Of a DNA stretch of 64,000 nt, positions 21,537 through 33,130 are shown piece by piece. The notes under the pieces are model-generated. The model saw only the letters and a program-made list of their open reading frames with translations. It was not told the DNA's origin and ran no database searches. The position numbers were made by a program, and so were the translations under genes. Source of the stretch: Smallanthus sonchifolius (taxonomy: Eukaryota; Streptophyta; Magnoliopsida; Asterales; Asteraceae). The stretch spans positions 35,940,001 through 36,004,000 of the forward strand of contig CM042032.1 in NCBI GenBank assembly GCA_023525975.1, written 5' to 3'. Positions within the stretch are counted from its first letter, which is position 1; each line of letters starts with the position of its first letter.

Positions 21537-23026
21537 ATTAGACAAACGTGTCATCGGGAATCAAAGAATTTTTAGTCTATTATTAATTATGAATATGTTA
21601 TGAACAACACGTCACCAAAAACGAATGTTAATATAAAACAATTGTTTGCATGTTTTTATGAATTAAATAATAATCTTAGATAATAATAGAAATAATTTAT
21701 ATTATTCTAAATGTGGGAAATAATAGATAAATAACGAGTTATAAATCTAATAGTTTAGGTGTTAATAAAATATCTGGGAAATAATAGATAAATAACGAGC
21801 CTACGGGTGTTTTCCGGGTTCAAAACGTATTTATATAAAATTATAATAATATGGGGGTGGGTTGTGTATAAAATATTTTCTTAAAAAGTTGCTAAAAAAA
21901 TAAAACAGGCTGCGGGACCCGGGTCTCCTCCCCACCACACCAACGATTTAACCATCACGCCCGCTAGGGTCTTTGTATCAGAATCCAGATTAAAAAGGTT
22001 TTAACACTGATGTCTCATGTGTTCTTCCCCTTTACGCGACCCGATCCTAAATCCGCCCTCAAATCCCTTGAATCCGATCACGATTGAACCAAAAGACAAA
22101 GGGGTTTTGTTCCTCAGTGTATTTCGAATCTGTGGATAGATTTAATTGCAAAATCGTTTGTTTTGAATCATTTAATTCCCGTTTGAAGAGCCGAAATCCT
22201 AGGTTCAATCCACAAATCCAATTGATTAAATCCTATAATATTAGGGTTTGGATTCATAGGGCTTTCGATGAGTGAGGAATTACGAACCTTTTCATGTAAG
22301 TTAATTGAATTGAGGTCGTGTCTACGTTGGTGCTCGATTAAAACAAATATGTTAAGAACCCTAGAATCCATTCTTGATCAGATCGATGTTATGAGCCCCA
22401 TTTAACATAGGGCTTTCAATCTAGGGATGAAAACGAAGCTGTAGGTGTATTCAATTAGCTGAAACGATATCGGATTGATGGAGTTCGACTAAACCACAGT
22501 CGCGGGTCCAATGAGTTGGTCTCCGGAGTCTCTGGTTCCTTCTCCGACCAATTTAGGATGTGCAAAAGCTTCAGTGGGGTTCGTTTATCGTGTGCAGAGG
22601 GTTTGATTACGAAATGATACACGAATTGGTCGAGTTCGATAGGCATAATGGAGGTTTCAATAGTTACGACTTTGATGAGCATAAAGAGGATTAATTCGAG
22701 ATCAATGCAGGTGTTAATTGGTTCAATAATGGTCGACCTCATCATTACTACGCATATCAGTTACGGATTGGAACAGATTTGGAGTATTGATCTTGAATTT
22801 GGATCAAGGGGTCGATTTTGACTTTCAAAAGTCAAAGAGATTGAGTTTGGTTTTATTACAGAATTAGCCCCTGTAATCTAAATGTATAGGTTTGAGATTT
22901 TGACAGATTTGGTCCTTGTGGTTTGAGATTAGATAACTGAGTTAAGAGGTAACGAAATTAACTGAGTTTAAGTGGGATAACGAAGTTTAAGTTAACAATG
23001 TTAACTGGAATTTGTGAGGTGTCACA
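21537..23026 (-). mobile_element. LTR M: U3 and leader part of a minus-strand LTR, cut by element C
   Basis: The plus strand ends in GAGGTGTCACA at 23026, which on the minus strand is an LTR start TGTGACACCTC. The left end is the junction with element C, so the rest of M should lie left of the window. A tRNA-like module is at 21894-21968. No coding sequence is recognisable; the ORFs at 22084-22745 look like chance frames. Confidence 0.6.
21894..21968 (-). other. tRNA-like Pol III promoter module in LTR M
   Basis: Minus strand: A-box-like GGGCGTGATGGTTAAATCG (21961-21943), B-box-like GGAGACCCGGGTCC (21928-21915), then T runs (21905-21894). Position relative to the LTR start (about 1.06 kb) matches the A LTR. 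Confidence 0.45.
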
Positions 23027-23175
23027 TCGTATAACTGGTCGATCAGATGGTCGTGGTACTAACTCCCAATTTGTTATCATGTAAAGCCTGAAACTCGTGT
23101 TCCATGGCAAGTTACTAATTTGGGTCCGCACACTCCTTGGCAAAAGAGGTAGGTAAAGGAGAAATAGGGGTGAAT
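23027..23175. other. Unassigned 149-bp stretch between LTR M and LTR D
   Basis: No gene seen. Its right end, AAAGGAGAAATAGGGGTGAAT, looks like a polypurine tract placed directly before LTR D, although LTR D is followed by a primer site. Confidence 0.4.
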
Positions 23176-25896
23176 TGTAACATCCCGGAAATCTAATTGA
23201 CGGTGGTTCGGGCTAGCGGGTGGCCCGACTCCTTATAAAATAAGAGAATTAGTTAGAGTTGTCGTTCGAAGTGCGTTTAACTACCGAAAAGAGATGGTTA
23301 GTCATTTAAATGAAACGGTTAGTAAAGGTTTTCACGTGGAGCGGGATATAACGGAAATAAAGGGGCCCAGTTAGCCGCTTAATGTTTAGATCGAGAGCGA
23401 ATTGTGTAAAATGGGAGCCAAGGGACCCGAATGTAAATCTTAGTGGTTTATATACAATATTATAGGAAAACCCTAGGTCATTAGAGACATAGGGGATGCG
23501 ACGGCTAGATAGAGATGCTAGGAAATGAGGAGACGAGAGGGTGGCCGGACAAGGTCAACGGTGGCGGTTTGACGACAGCATTGCGCCAACGGCTTCCGAA
23601 CTTCGTAAAGGTAATTACCGTTTTGTTTATATACGCTTATATACTCGCTTCTGGCTTAATCGTTAGGGTTTCGGGTATGAAGAGGGTGTGCCGATCGAAG
23701 GTAGTGGCCACGGGTGTGGTTGAGCTTGCTGATGCCGATGGCAGAGGTGTAGTGGGGGTGGCGTGTGACAGGGACGGCCGGCAGGAGGAGAACGGGCGAC
23801 CCGAGGGGTTTGGAGCCGACGGTCGAGGAGGGAGAAGGAGAAAGAGGTTGATCACGAAGGAGCGGGGTAGGGTGGCGGTACTTGGCGGCCATCACGGTAG
23901 GGTGAACGACGGCTTTCATGGCGGCAGCGGTGGCAGAGTACGGCAGAGGCTGGCGGTGGAGGACGATGTTGTGTTGCCCGACTAGGGTTGACATGAGGAC
24001 GAAGATGAGGTGCATGGTGGACGGTGCTAGAGGTGCTCGGTGGCAGCCGTGGATGACGTCAGCGAAGACCATGGGTGGAGCGTTCCGGGGCTTGGTGGTG
24101 TACGATGAAGGCGACGGCGCGGTGGTGGACGACGGTAGGATCGGCTAGGGTGTTGCCACTACGAGAAAGACGATGGTAACGGGTGGCCTGGGGGTGCGCG
24201 GGGTGGAGACGGAGGACAGTAGCGTAGCCAAGTAGGGTTTACCCGCCTAAGGTGGTGCATAGCATAGTTACGTGTGTGCATGGGAAACCCGACTTTGGTA
24301 CGTGCATTCCATGAGGTTAGGATTTTCATGGTGACGTTTTGGTGATTCGGGTGTTTGCATGGCGCACGAGCATGCAAGCATGAAACCCGGTTCGAGCTTT
24401 CAGTTTCTAAACGGGTCAAGGATGATCCGATACGTGTATTTGTGGAGCTAAGGGTTCGGTGATTCGGTATGACGAGCGGATAAGATGAGTGTCGGGGTTT
24501 ATTTATATTTATGTGTATTCGATGTGTGTTTGGGACATATTCTGATCATGTGATCATACGTTTGACTGGTTTGGGTTTTGGGCGTGAAGGGACGGGTTGC
24601 AAAGTAAGGATTTGGATTCCTAGCAACCGGTGAGTTTCTAATCCCCTCTTTAATGTTTTTACTATTTTTGGGGCTATCGTACATACCTACGTGTTTCACT
24701 TTGCTAATCAAACGTGTTACGAGTTCTGATTAAACCTAAAGTGTTTTATAAGTTAATTATTATACAACAAACTTAAGGGTTTATGTGGTGTCTTTAGGTC
24801 GTGTGGGCTGGTAGTCGGTATGATACTTGGGTATCGTGTAACGATTGATTTGGGGTGAGTCGGGTAATGAACTTAGACGTGAGAGGATACATCTAGAATG
24901 TATTAGCACGAGAATACATATGTAGTTCATGCTTAGTTAACGAGTCAAAGTAAATGCTAGTATGTTGTTATGTGTTACTTGTTTGATGTTGTGTGTGCTT
25001 GCGTCGTCGTCCCTGTGACATGGCAAATGACGATGTGAAGGACGAGGTCCTTCGAGTGGTCACTAAAGGTGACAATGCCCTTTGGGGGCAGTGATGAGCT
25101 CGGAGTATGACGAAAACCTTGATGAGGGCAGTTGTAACGAGACAGGTAAAATCCTTCGAAGGTAAGTGTTGTGAGTATATATATATATGTTTGGTATAAA
25201 TGCATGCAAGCGTTAATTGATATTTATGGTGTTATGATGTTATTGCTTCAGTATTGAGCATTTGATTGACTTGTGTGTTGGAACGATGTCGTGTTTATGG
25301 CTGGGGTGTGATAGACCTTGTGAGAGTCTTAGTTAGGGCTTGTCAGGTCTATGTCTAGGGGTTAGTCGAGTTGACTAGACGTTGTGTTGACATGTATAGT
25401 ACAGTACAATTTGGTTGAGTAGTAAGCTCGATCCATGACGGTGAGACTTACATGGTTATGGCATGTGGGTTGAGTCTTAGGTTCCTGAACCGTTATTGGA
25501 AATGGTAGGTAATATGGGTGACTAGTACTATAATAAAGGACAAATGATTTTATAAAGGGCCGAATTTGCCTAAGTACAATTAAATGATATTCGTGACAGG
25601 AAATACTTTATGTTAATATAAACTGTTAGAACTCACACAGCGTAGCTGACTTGTATTTACGTTAGATTGTTTTGCAGGTGGGTTCACGTGACGAGGTATC
25701 TTGGTTTGGGAGCGGTGCTACTCGGATTGGTGCGCATGCATTCTTAAGGTAAGGTTAAGAACGATAATGAGTTAAAAGATATAAAACTATTTTAATTAAG
25801 ACTTCCGTTGATTGTTTTTATAATAAGGCTAGTGTTTTTAAAGAGAATGCTCATTGATGAGACAACACTGTAGGATGCCCGGTTTGTGGTCTTACA
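23176..25896 (+). mobile_element. 5' LTR of element D (2721 bp)
   Basis: Begins TGTAACATCCCGG and ends TCTTACA, then AGT and a primer site. It has a G-rich leader (23500-24250), a predicted intron (24630-25677) and no recognisable gene. The 156-codon ORF at 23515-23985 is Gly/Arg-rich and compositional. Flanking target duplication cannot be tested because no 3' LTR of D is visible. Confidence 0.85.
24630..25677 (+). other. Predicted leader intron inside the D LTR
   Basis: Donor ACCG/GTGAGTTTC at 24630 and acceptor GTTTTGCAG ending 25677, 1048 nt. Hairpin CAGC-GTA-GCTG at 25638-25648, followed by AC. Here the CAAC/GTTG stem seen in A, B and E has changed on both sides. Confidence 0.55.
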
Positions 25897-25899
25897 AGT

Positions 25900-25912
25900 T
25901 GGTATCAGAGCC
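25900..25912 (+). other. Primer binding site (tRNA-iMet type) of element D
   Basis: TGGTATCAGAGCC three bases after the LTR end. Confidence 0.9.
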
Positions 25913-25981
25913 GAGGTTTAAGTGAAAATCGGTGTTTTTAAATTCCTAAACTTAAACCGAAAATGGGATGAAGGTCAACGA

Positions 25982-26029
25982 ATGCCACCACGAGTAACCG
26001 CGAGCCAAGAGGTTTGTCTTTTGAGTTGA
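25982..26029 (+). other. Short gag-like start of element D (15 codons)
   Basis: About 70 bases after the primer site an ATG opens MPPRVTASQE, resembling the MPPRRETTD start of element A's gag. The frame stops at 26027-26029. Directly after CAAGAG the sequence GTTTGT could be a splice donor. A candidate acceptor is TTGTGTAG at about 28930, but the reading phase does not join cleanly. It may be a decayed gag start or a spliced first exon. Confidence 0.35.
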
Positions 26030-26475
26030 TCATTAATTGTTAGAGTATCACTTGTGTATTGTTACACTACGTGAGGTTGTTTAGTATGATTATGCGGTTT
26101 AGTGATTCCATGTGTAATCATGTTCTGTAAGCTACATGTTGTGTAAATTGTGATACATGTAACTACGTGATAGTATTGAATTGTGTTTGTGTGGGATGCA
26201 TGTGCATTCATTGCGTGAAAGGTAGAAAGCTAGTGTGAGTATATGTCACACCTCGCCAAGGCGGCAAACGCGAGGTGTCACACATATAGTACATAGCACA
26301 AGGTATAAAGACATTTACTAAGGTATCACATAAATTATTAAAATTTCATAATTGATAACAACTCTTGTTTCAACAAGTCAAACAACATCCAACATAAAAA
26401 TAAAATAGTTTTCAAATTTATTAGCTAAGTCCAAAAGCAATCCTATGTGATCATTCATCTCTTAGTTATTATTTC

Positions 26476-26935
26476 CTGAAACATGTAAAGTAAAATGGGT
26501 CAACATAAAGTTGGTGAGAGACATAGGTTTTATAAGTTATAAAGATAAATTGGCATGAAAGATATAAACAAATTCAAACCAAGTTCAAACAAGTGTGCAA
26601 GCATATCAACACAAAACTTCTTGCAATCAACCCTTAATGTTATATGTTATATGCATCCACAATCCACGATTGTGCCGTTGAAATGTTATTGCATCCACAA
26701 TCCCAAAGATTGTGTCGTTGTTATATCGGTTTCCCCTATATGGCCATACTAGTACTTTTTTAGGCTTATGATCAAGTTAATGATTGCAATATTGTTATTA
26801 GTGTTCAAATATCAAGCACAGAATTGAAATTACTTGTTTGAGAATTTGTTTTGATAAGATGGATGAGTTATCAAGTTATAGATATACATGTTTCACCCCA
26901 AAAGTAGAAAGGAAAAAGGGGGCTATGAATCTCAC
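26476..26935 (-). other. Predicted leader intron in the family-A solo LTR
   Basis: Minus strand: donor CAAG/GTGAG at 26935, acceptor TTTCAG ending 26476, 460 nt, hairpin CAAC-TTTAT-GTTG at 26514-26502. Confidence 0.5.
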
Positions 26936-27805
26936 CTTGCAGCATGTGGGTTGATCTTGATTGCTGAAGTAACTTGGTTTAGGAGATGCTTTAAGAATTC
27001 CCTAAGTAAGTTCGAGTTTAAGTCAGTTTATATAATTATGGAAAGATGAGGGGTTGTAGTGTAATTAGATGAAAGTGGTTGTCACGTACTAGAGTAGTTA
27101 TCGTACCAGAGTAGTACCTCCAACAGAAAAGTTCACAGGAAAGAGTTGGCCGGATCAGAACCCCGTCTTTTCGAGCCAGAACCTTACTGTTTGTCAGATA
27201 ACTATACTAATTTAACTGAGTTTAGAGCGTGTCTGGTAAGTTTGGGAAAAGATAAGGGCTAAAGTGAAATGTGCATTTAATAAGGATCGAAATAGATGAG
27301 TTGAATAGTAGAGGGTTTTAAATAGGAATCAAGTGTTATAGTGAAAATATAATTCTAGACGTAAAAAGGAATTAAGAAAATCAAGTTTTGTAAATAAAAC
27401 GTTTGAACAAGTTTTAAAGGGTTTATAAATTATATTTTTTAATTCTTGTGAAGAAAAAATGCGATTTTTAATAATGCTTAAATATTTAGTTTTTCATTTA
27501 AATAACGTTATTAGTTTTAGATAAAAAAAAACATAACTTTAAATGGTTTCTCGTGAAATCTTTTATAAAACTATAAAGTATACAAAATCCCTTTATGTTT
27601 ATTTAAAGAAAAAAATAAATCATTTATTTATGATATTTTAAAAGAAGAATACCTTTTATTTATTTATTTCTTTTATAACCAATATAAATAATAATATGGA
27701 AATTCTAAAGAAAAGATTAAGTTTAATAACATTTATTTGCTCAAAAACATAATGATATATGTATTTAGGAATGTGTGTGTAATTGCTTAAAACCAAAACA
27801 TAAAG

Positions 27806-27890
27806 AAAAAAGTGGTCAATGGGTTATGAACCCATGACCTTTGGCATAAGCCGGTGATGGTTTAAACCATTAGACAAGAGACATCTATTG
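27806..27890 (-). other. tRNA-like Pol III promoter module in the family-A solo LTR
   Basis: Minus strand: A-box-like CTTGTCTAATGGTTTAAACC (27878-27859), B-box-like GGGTTCATAACCC (27833-27821), then a run of T (27811-27806). It is the counterpart of 7325-7408 but has diverged in sequence while keeping the three parts. Confidence 0.45.
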
Positions 27891-28902
27891 TTTGAAGGTG
27901 CTAACACTTAAATATTTAACTTGATTTCAACTGTTTTCTTCCCCAAATGCGTGAACTAGACATTAACCCTAAACAAAAATCGATTTTTCGTTGCATCAGG
28001 AACCATCAGAGGACAATGCCATATGGAGGGGATGATACCTGAAATTGAAATTACACCGACAGATCCAAGTCGCCGACGAGTTGAGACCTCGGGAACACCT
28101 TGCGCCGAACGGAGCACGAAGAGAAAAAAAAGGACGAATTTTTTTGTGGTGATTTCGAGTGTAATGGGTTAGGGATATTTATAGGGTGATGAGATACGTG
28201 TTAACAGTTTGAATGGGATTGGGGCTTGATTTAGGTGATTTCGCAAATCTGATCCCCATTTACGTGACACACGAAATTGGGTTCCAAATCTCACGATTTC
28301 GGTCCAAATCTCTCAAATTGGGGCTTGATACGTAGTCATTAATTAGTCACGAAAGTTTAGGATTCAAAAAAAGGAAGGTTCGATCATGGATTAAGGGGAA
28401 TTGGAAAGGATTTGAAGCGGTTTGACTTTTTGAAGTCAAAGTTGGTTTGATTGTGTCCCGGGTTCAAAAAGGAAGAAAAAGGGGGTTCGAAACAATAAAG
28501 GGGGTTCAAAGCTATGGGGGGGGGGGGTGTTTCATGTTCCAATTTCTTTTAGTAACCCACATTTAGTTTAGAAATTTTATTTAAAAATCAAGATTTATAT
28601 ATTTATTTCATTGTTATAATATATAATATGTGAAGGTGTGAAATAAAATCTTAAAAACTTCGAATCGTTTAAACGTTTGAAATAATAATTGGTATGATAA
28701 TATGTACACGTATGATATAATAAGAAATGATGAGTCGCGATGTTATTATTGCACAAAAAAATGAAATAAGAAATGTTACACGAAAATTTCACGGATGTTA
28801 CAGTTTAGAATCCAAGTGGCGACATGGAAAACCGATCACATCTGATCACCGTGATTTGGCGATCTATTGTTACTCTTAAATTCTGAATCTATTGCCTATA
28901 AT

Positions 28903-29281
28903 AATCGCATAAATGTTCTATCTTGTGTAGGCGGGCGTGGAGCTCTTGCTAAGAGGAATGCAAGACGACAAGTCAAGCCGACGGCTGCTGCAGATGGGAC
29001 TGCCAGTGAGATGGAAGTAGTGTTGGCGCTTCCCGCGCCGAGTGTGACTAGAGCTTCGGTTGGCGACATGTCGCGTGGTGATATGATTGGAAAGACCGGA
29101 TGGAAAAGGAGGGCGGTGTCAACAGTACGTGATTTCCCTACAGGATGTGGACCTGCATGGTTGAGAGATCGACCACTTACGATAGTTCAGAGAGCTCTGT
29201 TTCAAAGACCTAGTGGATGGACCGGGAAGTGACGAGGAGGAACCAGAGGAGGACACATCAGACGTAGCTGATGTGGTCTAA
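28903..29281 (+). CDS. Unrecognised ORF of element D, basic with an acidic C-terminal tail (frame-broken)
   Basis: I do not recognise this protein. A frame open from about 28867 to 29232 encodes an Arg/Lys/Ala-rich sequence (RGRGALAKRNARRQ, then WKRRAVSTVRDFPTGCGP). At about 29213 another frame continues with VDGPGSDEEEPEEDTSD and stops at 29279-29281. The sharp basic-to-acidic switch and the stop looking like a true C-terminus suggest one protein broken by a frameshift. It is preceded by a possible acceptor TTGTGTAG. Its place right after the D leader would make it D's Gag-like product. No zinc knuckle, protease or RT is seen. It may equally be non-coding. Confidence 0.3.
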
Positions 29282-29661
29282 TAGTGATTTTCGGGCACTG
29301 TTTAGGATGCTCGATTGTTCGATGACTAGTTGCTGTGATAGCTGCCACGAGAGAGTTTGGGTGATTTGACGTTGTGATTGTGTCACACCCCGCGTAGGGC
29401 TTAAACACGGGGCGTGGCGACCATGGTATTCATAGCCTTTGATTACAACAAACGACTTCTAATGCATTCATAATCAAAGGTTTAAGTCATTACATAAAAT
29501 CACAAATTGTTTTAAGACATTACATGCAAAGTACCGCACTTAACCAAGTGCGCGACTTTTTAAATGACAAGTTTGTCGGCTATGACCTAGATGCTCCTAG
29601 GTTATAGCAGGAAAATTCCAAAAGATGATCTACGTGCATGCATGCCTTTCTTCCCATGTTT

Positions 29662-30182
29662 CTAGTTACATGAGAAAAGAAGCTTAAAAAGTCAACATAA
29701 AGTTGATGAGTTCTAAGATTTAGTTGAAATGTTTGATGTTGAACCACAAGATTTTTAGTTGTGTATTGTTCACCTGAACAATGATTTACCACTATTATTA
29801 GTCAAACAATAGTGCAAGTCGTTTATTATTACCATGAGCTCCCGTAACCGAAACTCGACGTTGATATTGTGCCCCTAACCCAATGTTTTTAACGCCAAAC
29901 ATTATAAATGTTGATGAAAATTTTGCATCCGCTTTGACCTCCAATAAAGGTTAGAGCGACTAACTATGGGTGGGGGTGTCAACCCAAATAAATTTATTCA
30001 TGCTTTCCACGTTTGTATCATAACTAACGGTTACAGAATAAGATGGAACTTTGATGCGTTAAACGAGTTGACTCATGTAACAATGTTAGTACTTGTGTCC
30101 AGTTTCAAGTTGAGCAAGTTTTCTCCCTCGTTGGTTTAAAAATCAATTTAAAACAAGTAAAAGTGGGTCCGTGAAGACTCAC
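29662..30182 (-). other. Predicted leader intron inside LTR E
   Basis: Minus strand: donor CTACG/GTGAGTCTTC at 30182, acceptor AACTAG ending 29662, 521 nt. Hairpin CAAC-TTTAT-GTTG at 29706-29694. Confidence 0.5.
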
Positions 30183-30738
30183 CGTAGCTAACAGGGTGGT
30201 GAGTGATGATGTAAGTAGCAAGTCCAAACGAATCCTGACCTAGTCGTGCCCTAAATAAATTAATACACCTTAAGGTCTAAGTAGTTGTTACAGGGGTGGG
30301 TTGGTCACGCGACCAATATCCCGAAGTCTTGACCATTGCCTTGTAATAGTTTACAAGGGTCCGACTCGATCGCCGTTGGTGATACAACTTGTCGTTAGTG
30401 TAGTTATATTTATTAAAATCCTTTTAATATATATTATGCCTTAGTCTTTTAGTTATTAACATCTCGTTTTCAGTTTAAGTCGTTCCTCATGTTTAATAAA
30501 TATATAATATCTATACTATATATAATATAGATATTAGATGGGTAAGATGGTAATTTTACCATATGATCTTAAAATTAAGATATTTACAACATTTAAGGCT
30601 TGCTGTACAACTCTTGATGCTTGAAGACACCTTCAAAGAACCAGCTATGAAACCTTGAACCCTGATTGAAATTTCAAAATTCAAAACACTTCTGATCTCT
30701 CTCTCGCGCTCTCCCGACAACTGCTTTCCTCTAACCCT

Positions 30739-31053
30739 ATGGTCTCTCCCTCCCCATCATCGGCCTCCCCCCCACACCACCATCATCCCCGATTCTCCCT
30801 CTCCCAAAACCCTAGCCACCGCCAACAGAGAAAGAGATTTTGTACTACGGTTGCTAGAGAGATGGCTGTAGCGACTGGTCTGCACCTGGGGAGGCAAAGG
30901 ACAGAAGGAGCAAGGAGGCAGGTGGTCATGGTGAGCGATTTAGAGAAAGGGTTCAAGCTGGGTAGGGTTGAATTGAAGAAGAAAGGGCTCTGCACATTGC
31001 TTTTCGCAGGTATCGATTTCAACGTCTCGGTTAGGGCTTCGCATCTCCATTAG
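30739..31053 (+). CDS. Hypothetical ORF near the Helitron 5' end (104 codons)
   Basis: I do not recognise it. It starts after a CT-rich leader (30690-30735) typical of plant 5' UTRs. It encodes a Ser/Pro/His-rich start (MVSPSPSSASPPHHHH) and then an Arg/Lys-rich, possibly helical part. A donor-like TCGCAG/GTATCG sits near 31008, so the real exon could end there. The leader, an ATG and donor together look like the first exon of a captured gene, with the promoter possibly included. No domain is visible. It could drive chimeric transcripts of the Helitron's captured exons. Coding status is uncertain. Confidence 0.3.
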   Translation: MVSPSPSSASPPHHHHPRFSLSQNPSHRQQRKRFCTTVAREMAVATGLHLGRQRTEGARRQVVMVSDLEKGFKLGRVELKKKGLCTLLFAGIDFNVSVRASHLH

Positions 31054-31396
31054 GGCTTCGAACGTTTGCGTTGTTTTGCTTTCTTTAACTGGTTTTGTTG
31101 GTTGCAGATTTGCATAATAGGGCTGGCGCATCGCAATAATCATGTAATTTGATCCTCAATGGCGGTTAGGGTTTTCAATTTTGCAGGGTATGTATGTATT
31201 TTTTCCATATTCGTTTAATCGACGGGTTCAAATGCTCTGTTCTTGAAGCCTGGCATAAATCAACAACATCCTAAAGCCATCGTGGTAAGTAATTCCCCAA
31301 AACTCATCAAATATTTGTCAGGTTGACATAGCTCATACAGGTAATTTGGGTTCTTGAATCTGCTCAGGGAAGATAATAGTACTAAACATTAAGAAA

Positions 31397-31545
31397 ATGG
31401 TACTGAAAAACGGCTCGATTTTGACTCTAACGATACCCATTCTTGATTCAACTATTGTTATTACAGTGGATGATCTGGCCGAATTGGAGCATGGAGTTTT
31501 AAGATTGTCGAAAGAGAATGATACACTCAAAAGGCTTCAAAAAGT
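31397..31545 (+). pseudogene. Exon-like fragment inside the Helitron, unassigned
   Basis: The frame MVLKNGSILTLTIPILDS ... VDDLAELEHGVLRLSKENDTL is rich in heptad-like hydrophobic spacing toward its end, so a short coiled coil is possible. It stands in AT-rich, intron-like DNA. Parent gene not recognised. Confidence 0.25.
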
Positions 31546-32513
31546 GGTATTCTTCAATATTTATGAATGTATTTTAATTTGATATTATTGCATTTTTAAT
31601 CATATTATTCCATATTCATGTTCAAGTTTGCAAATCATGTTGGTATGCATTTAGGTCTTGCCATTTGCAAGTTGTTTGACATCAATTATTGAGAATTGTT
31701 TCATTTCAAATTGCTAATAATTAGGTTTACGAAATGAAAATGATTTTCATTATGTAATTAGTGGATTATCTTATTGTCACCAAATAGTATTTTTGAAATC
31801 AAACGTATAAATTAGCTGCTTGTTTGGGGATATACTCTACTTTGATAAATCTGTGACCGGATCTCAATCGTTTTATGATTCAAAAGGTGCCCCAAAAGGT
31901 CACAACCCATTTCAAATTGCTACATGAAACCATGAATTTTCAAGAAAGTAATGGCATTAAATCTGCAGGTTATCAATGGCATGATTCAAGTTCTTCCCAA
32001 ACTGAAGAAGTTACATTCCCAATTCAAATGGTTGGTGTTCATTTCTTTCCCCTTTTTCCTTAATTTTTTGTCTTTGATTTTAATCTGCACTTAATTTGGT
32101 TGAAAGTTGCAAATGGGTCATTCATAATTTCAGTTTTTTATTACCACAGTTATGATCTTCTTGATATTTGAGTATTCATTATCAGAAGCAAATCAATTTT
32201 ATGAATCTTTTTTATCTTAAAACCCTAAAGTTACATAATACAGGTTTTGGTTAACTCAATTGGGAAGGTGAGAAATGATCACTTGAACCTAATAGTTTCG
32301 TATTATATTCTTGATGACTTAAAACACCCTAAACATTTTTTTAGGTGATGGTTTAATTTCAATGTATGGATGGGAAGCTGAATACCATCCAGTTCTCAAT
32401 GATGAGGTATGGTGTCAACTCTTTAAAGATCTGATTGTTTTATGTACTATGAAATGGGTCAATTTGTGTCTTGCATATTTTGAGGGGAAGGTAATTTGAT
32501 CCAATTTTGAAGG

Positions 32514-32660
32514 TTTGCTGCTGAGATTTTCCATGACTTGCATGAAGAACTGATGGCAACTGCCGCTCGTGGCTATGCTCTACTTGTACGTGTTCAGCAG
32601 CTTGAATTAGAAATCCCTCCAATTGAAAAGGAATTTCTATCACAAACATCCCGTTCAGCA
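32514..32660 (+). pseudogene. SCAR/WAVE-like gene fragment captured by the Helitron
   Basis: A 49-codon open stretch reads FAAEIFHDLHEELMATAARG and then LLVRVQQLELEIPPIEKEFL. This matches the conserved N-terminal SCAR homology region of plant SCAR/WAVE proteins, where FAAE.FH.L.E..MATA and VQ.LE...P..EK..L.QT are hallmarks. These proteins activate the ARP2/3 complex for actin branching. The fragment is one exon: it is preceded by AAG and runs into a stop shortly after (LTT stop). The rest of the gene is absent. The piece at 32342-32406 upstream (SMYGWEAEYHPVLNDE) is exon-like too but unassigned. It is a captured, non-functional fragment. Confidence 0.75.
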
Positions 32661-33061
32661 TTAACTACGTAGTTTTGATTAAAAATTCCTACTAATTTGA
32701 TTTTATTCATTTTTGTCATTCCTGTTACCAAATCTTTGATTCACCGTCATCGATCATCCAAATCACATCCCTGCAAGCAAGCAGTTATTCCTCAATCTGC
32801 AGTCACAACTAATTTCATTATAATTTTGCATCGATCATCGAGACCACGCCCCTGGTTGATTGTATTTGCTGGTTTTCATCGAGATGGGTATAGAAGATCT
32901 AAGAATGGGCATGCACATTTATTTAAACTTTATTTGGAATATGTTTTAGAATAAGAAATGATGAAGTAGTGGTTGCTTTTGTTATAGAAATCAGGTACTA
33001 GATTGTTTATTAGCTGTTTCAACTATTCTTTTGGTTGCATTTTGACAGTACATTGAACCAA

Positions 33062-33130
33062 AGGATTGCGCGCCAATAGATGATTTTGGCTCAATCAAAG
33101 GATCATCTCCCAAACCTACCTTCAAATGAT
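33062..33130 (+). pseudogene. Exon-like fragment inside the Helitron, unassigned
   Basis: After an acceptor-like TTTGACAG the frame reads YIEPKDCAPIDDFGSIKGSS and stops at a TGA soon after TFK. No family recognised. It may come from either captured gene or a third one. Confidence 0.25.

Larger units (their letters stand above)
26244..28802 (-). mobile_element. Solo LTR of family A inserted in element D (2559 bp)
   Basis: Left end TGTCACACCTCGCCAAGGCGG and right end CGGATGTTACA match the A LTR throughout in order. No internal region is attached, so it is a solo LTR left by recombination. Flanks are GTATA (26239-26243) and GTTTA (28803-28807), a target duplication with one mismatch. Contains a tRNA-like module, a TATA-like box (28176-28183) and a predicted intron. 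Confidence 0.92.

Noticed and set aside
23515..23985. 156-codon ORF in LTR D
   Set aside because: Gly/Arg/Val-rich text from G-rich DNA, inside an LTR leader, with no domain; long opposite-strand ORFs overlap it.
29013..29232. Element D ORF as a zinc-knuckle gag
   Set aside because: No CCHC motif or gag core words are present in any frame.
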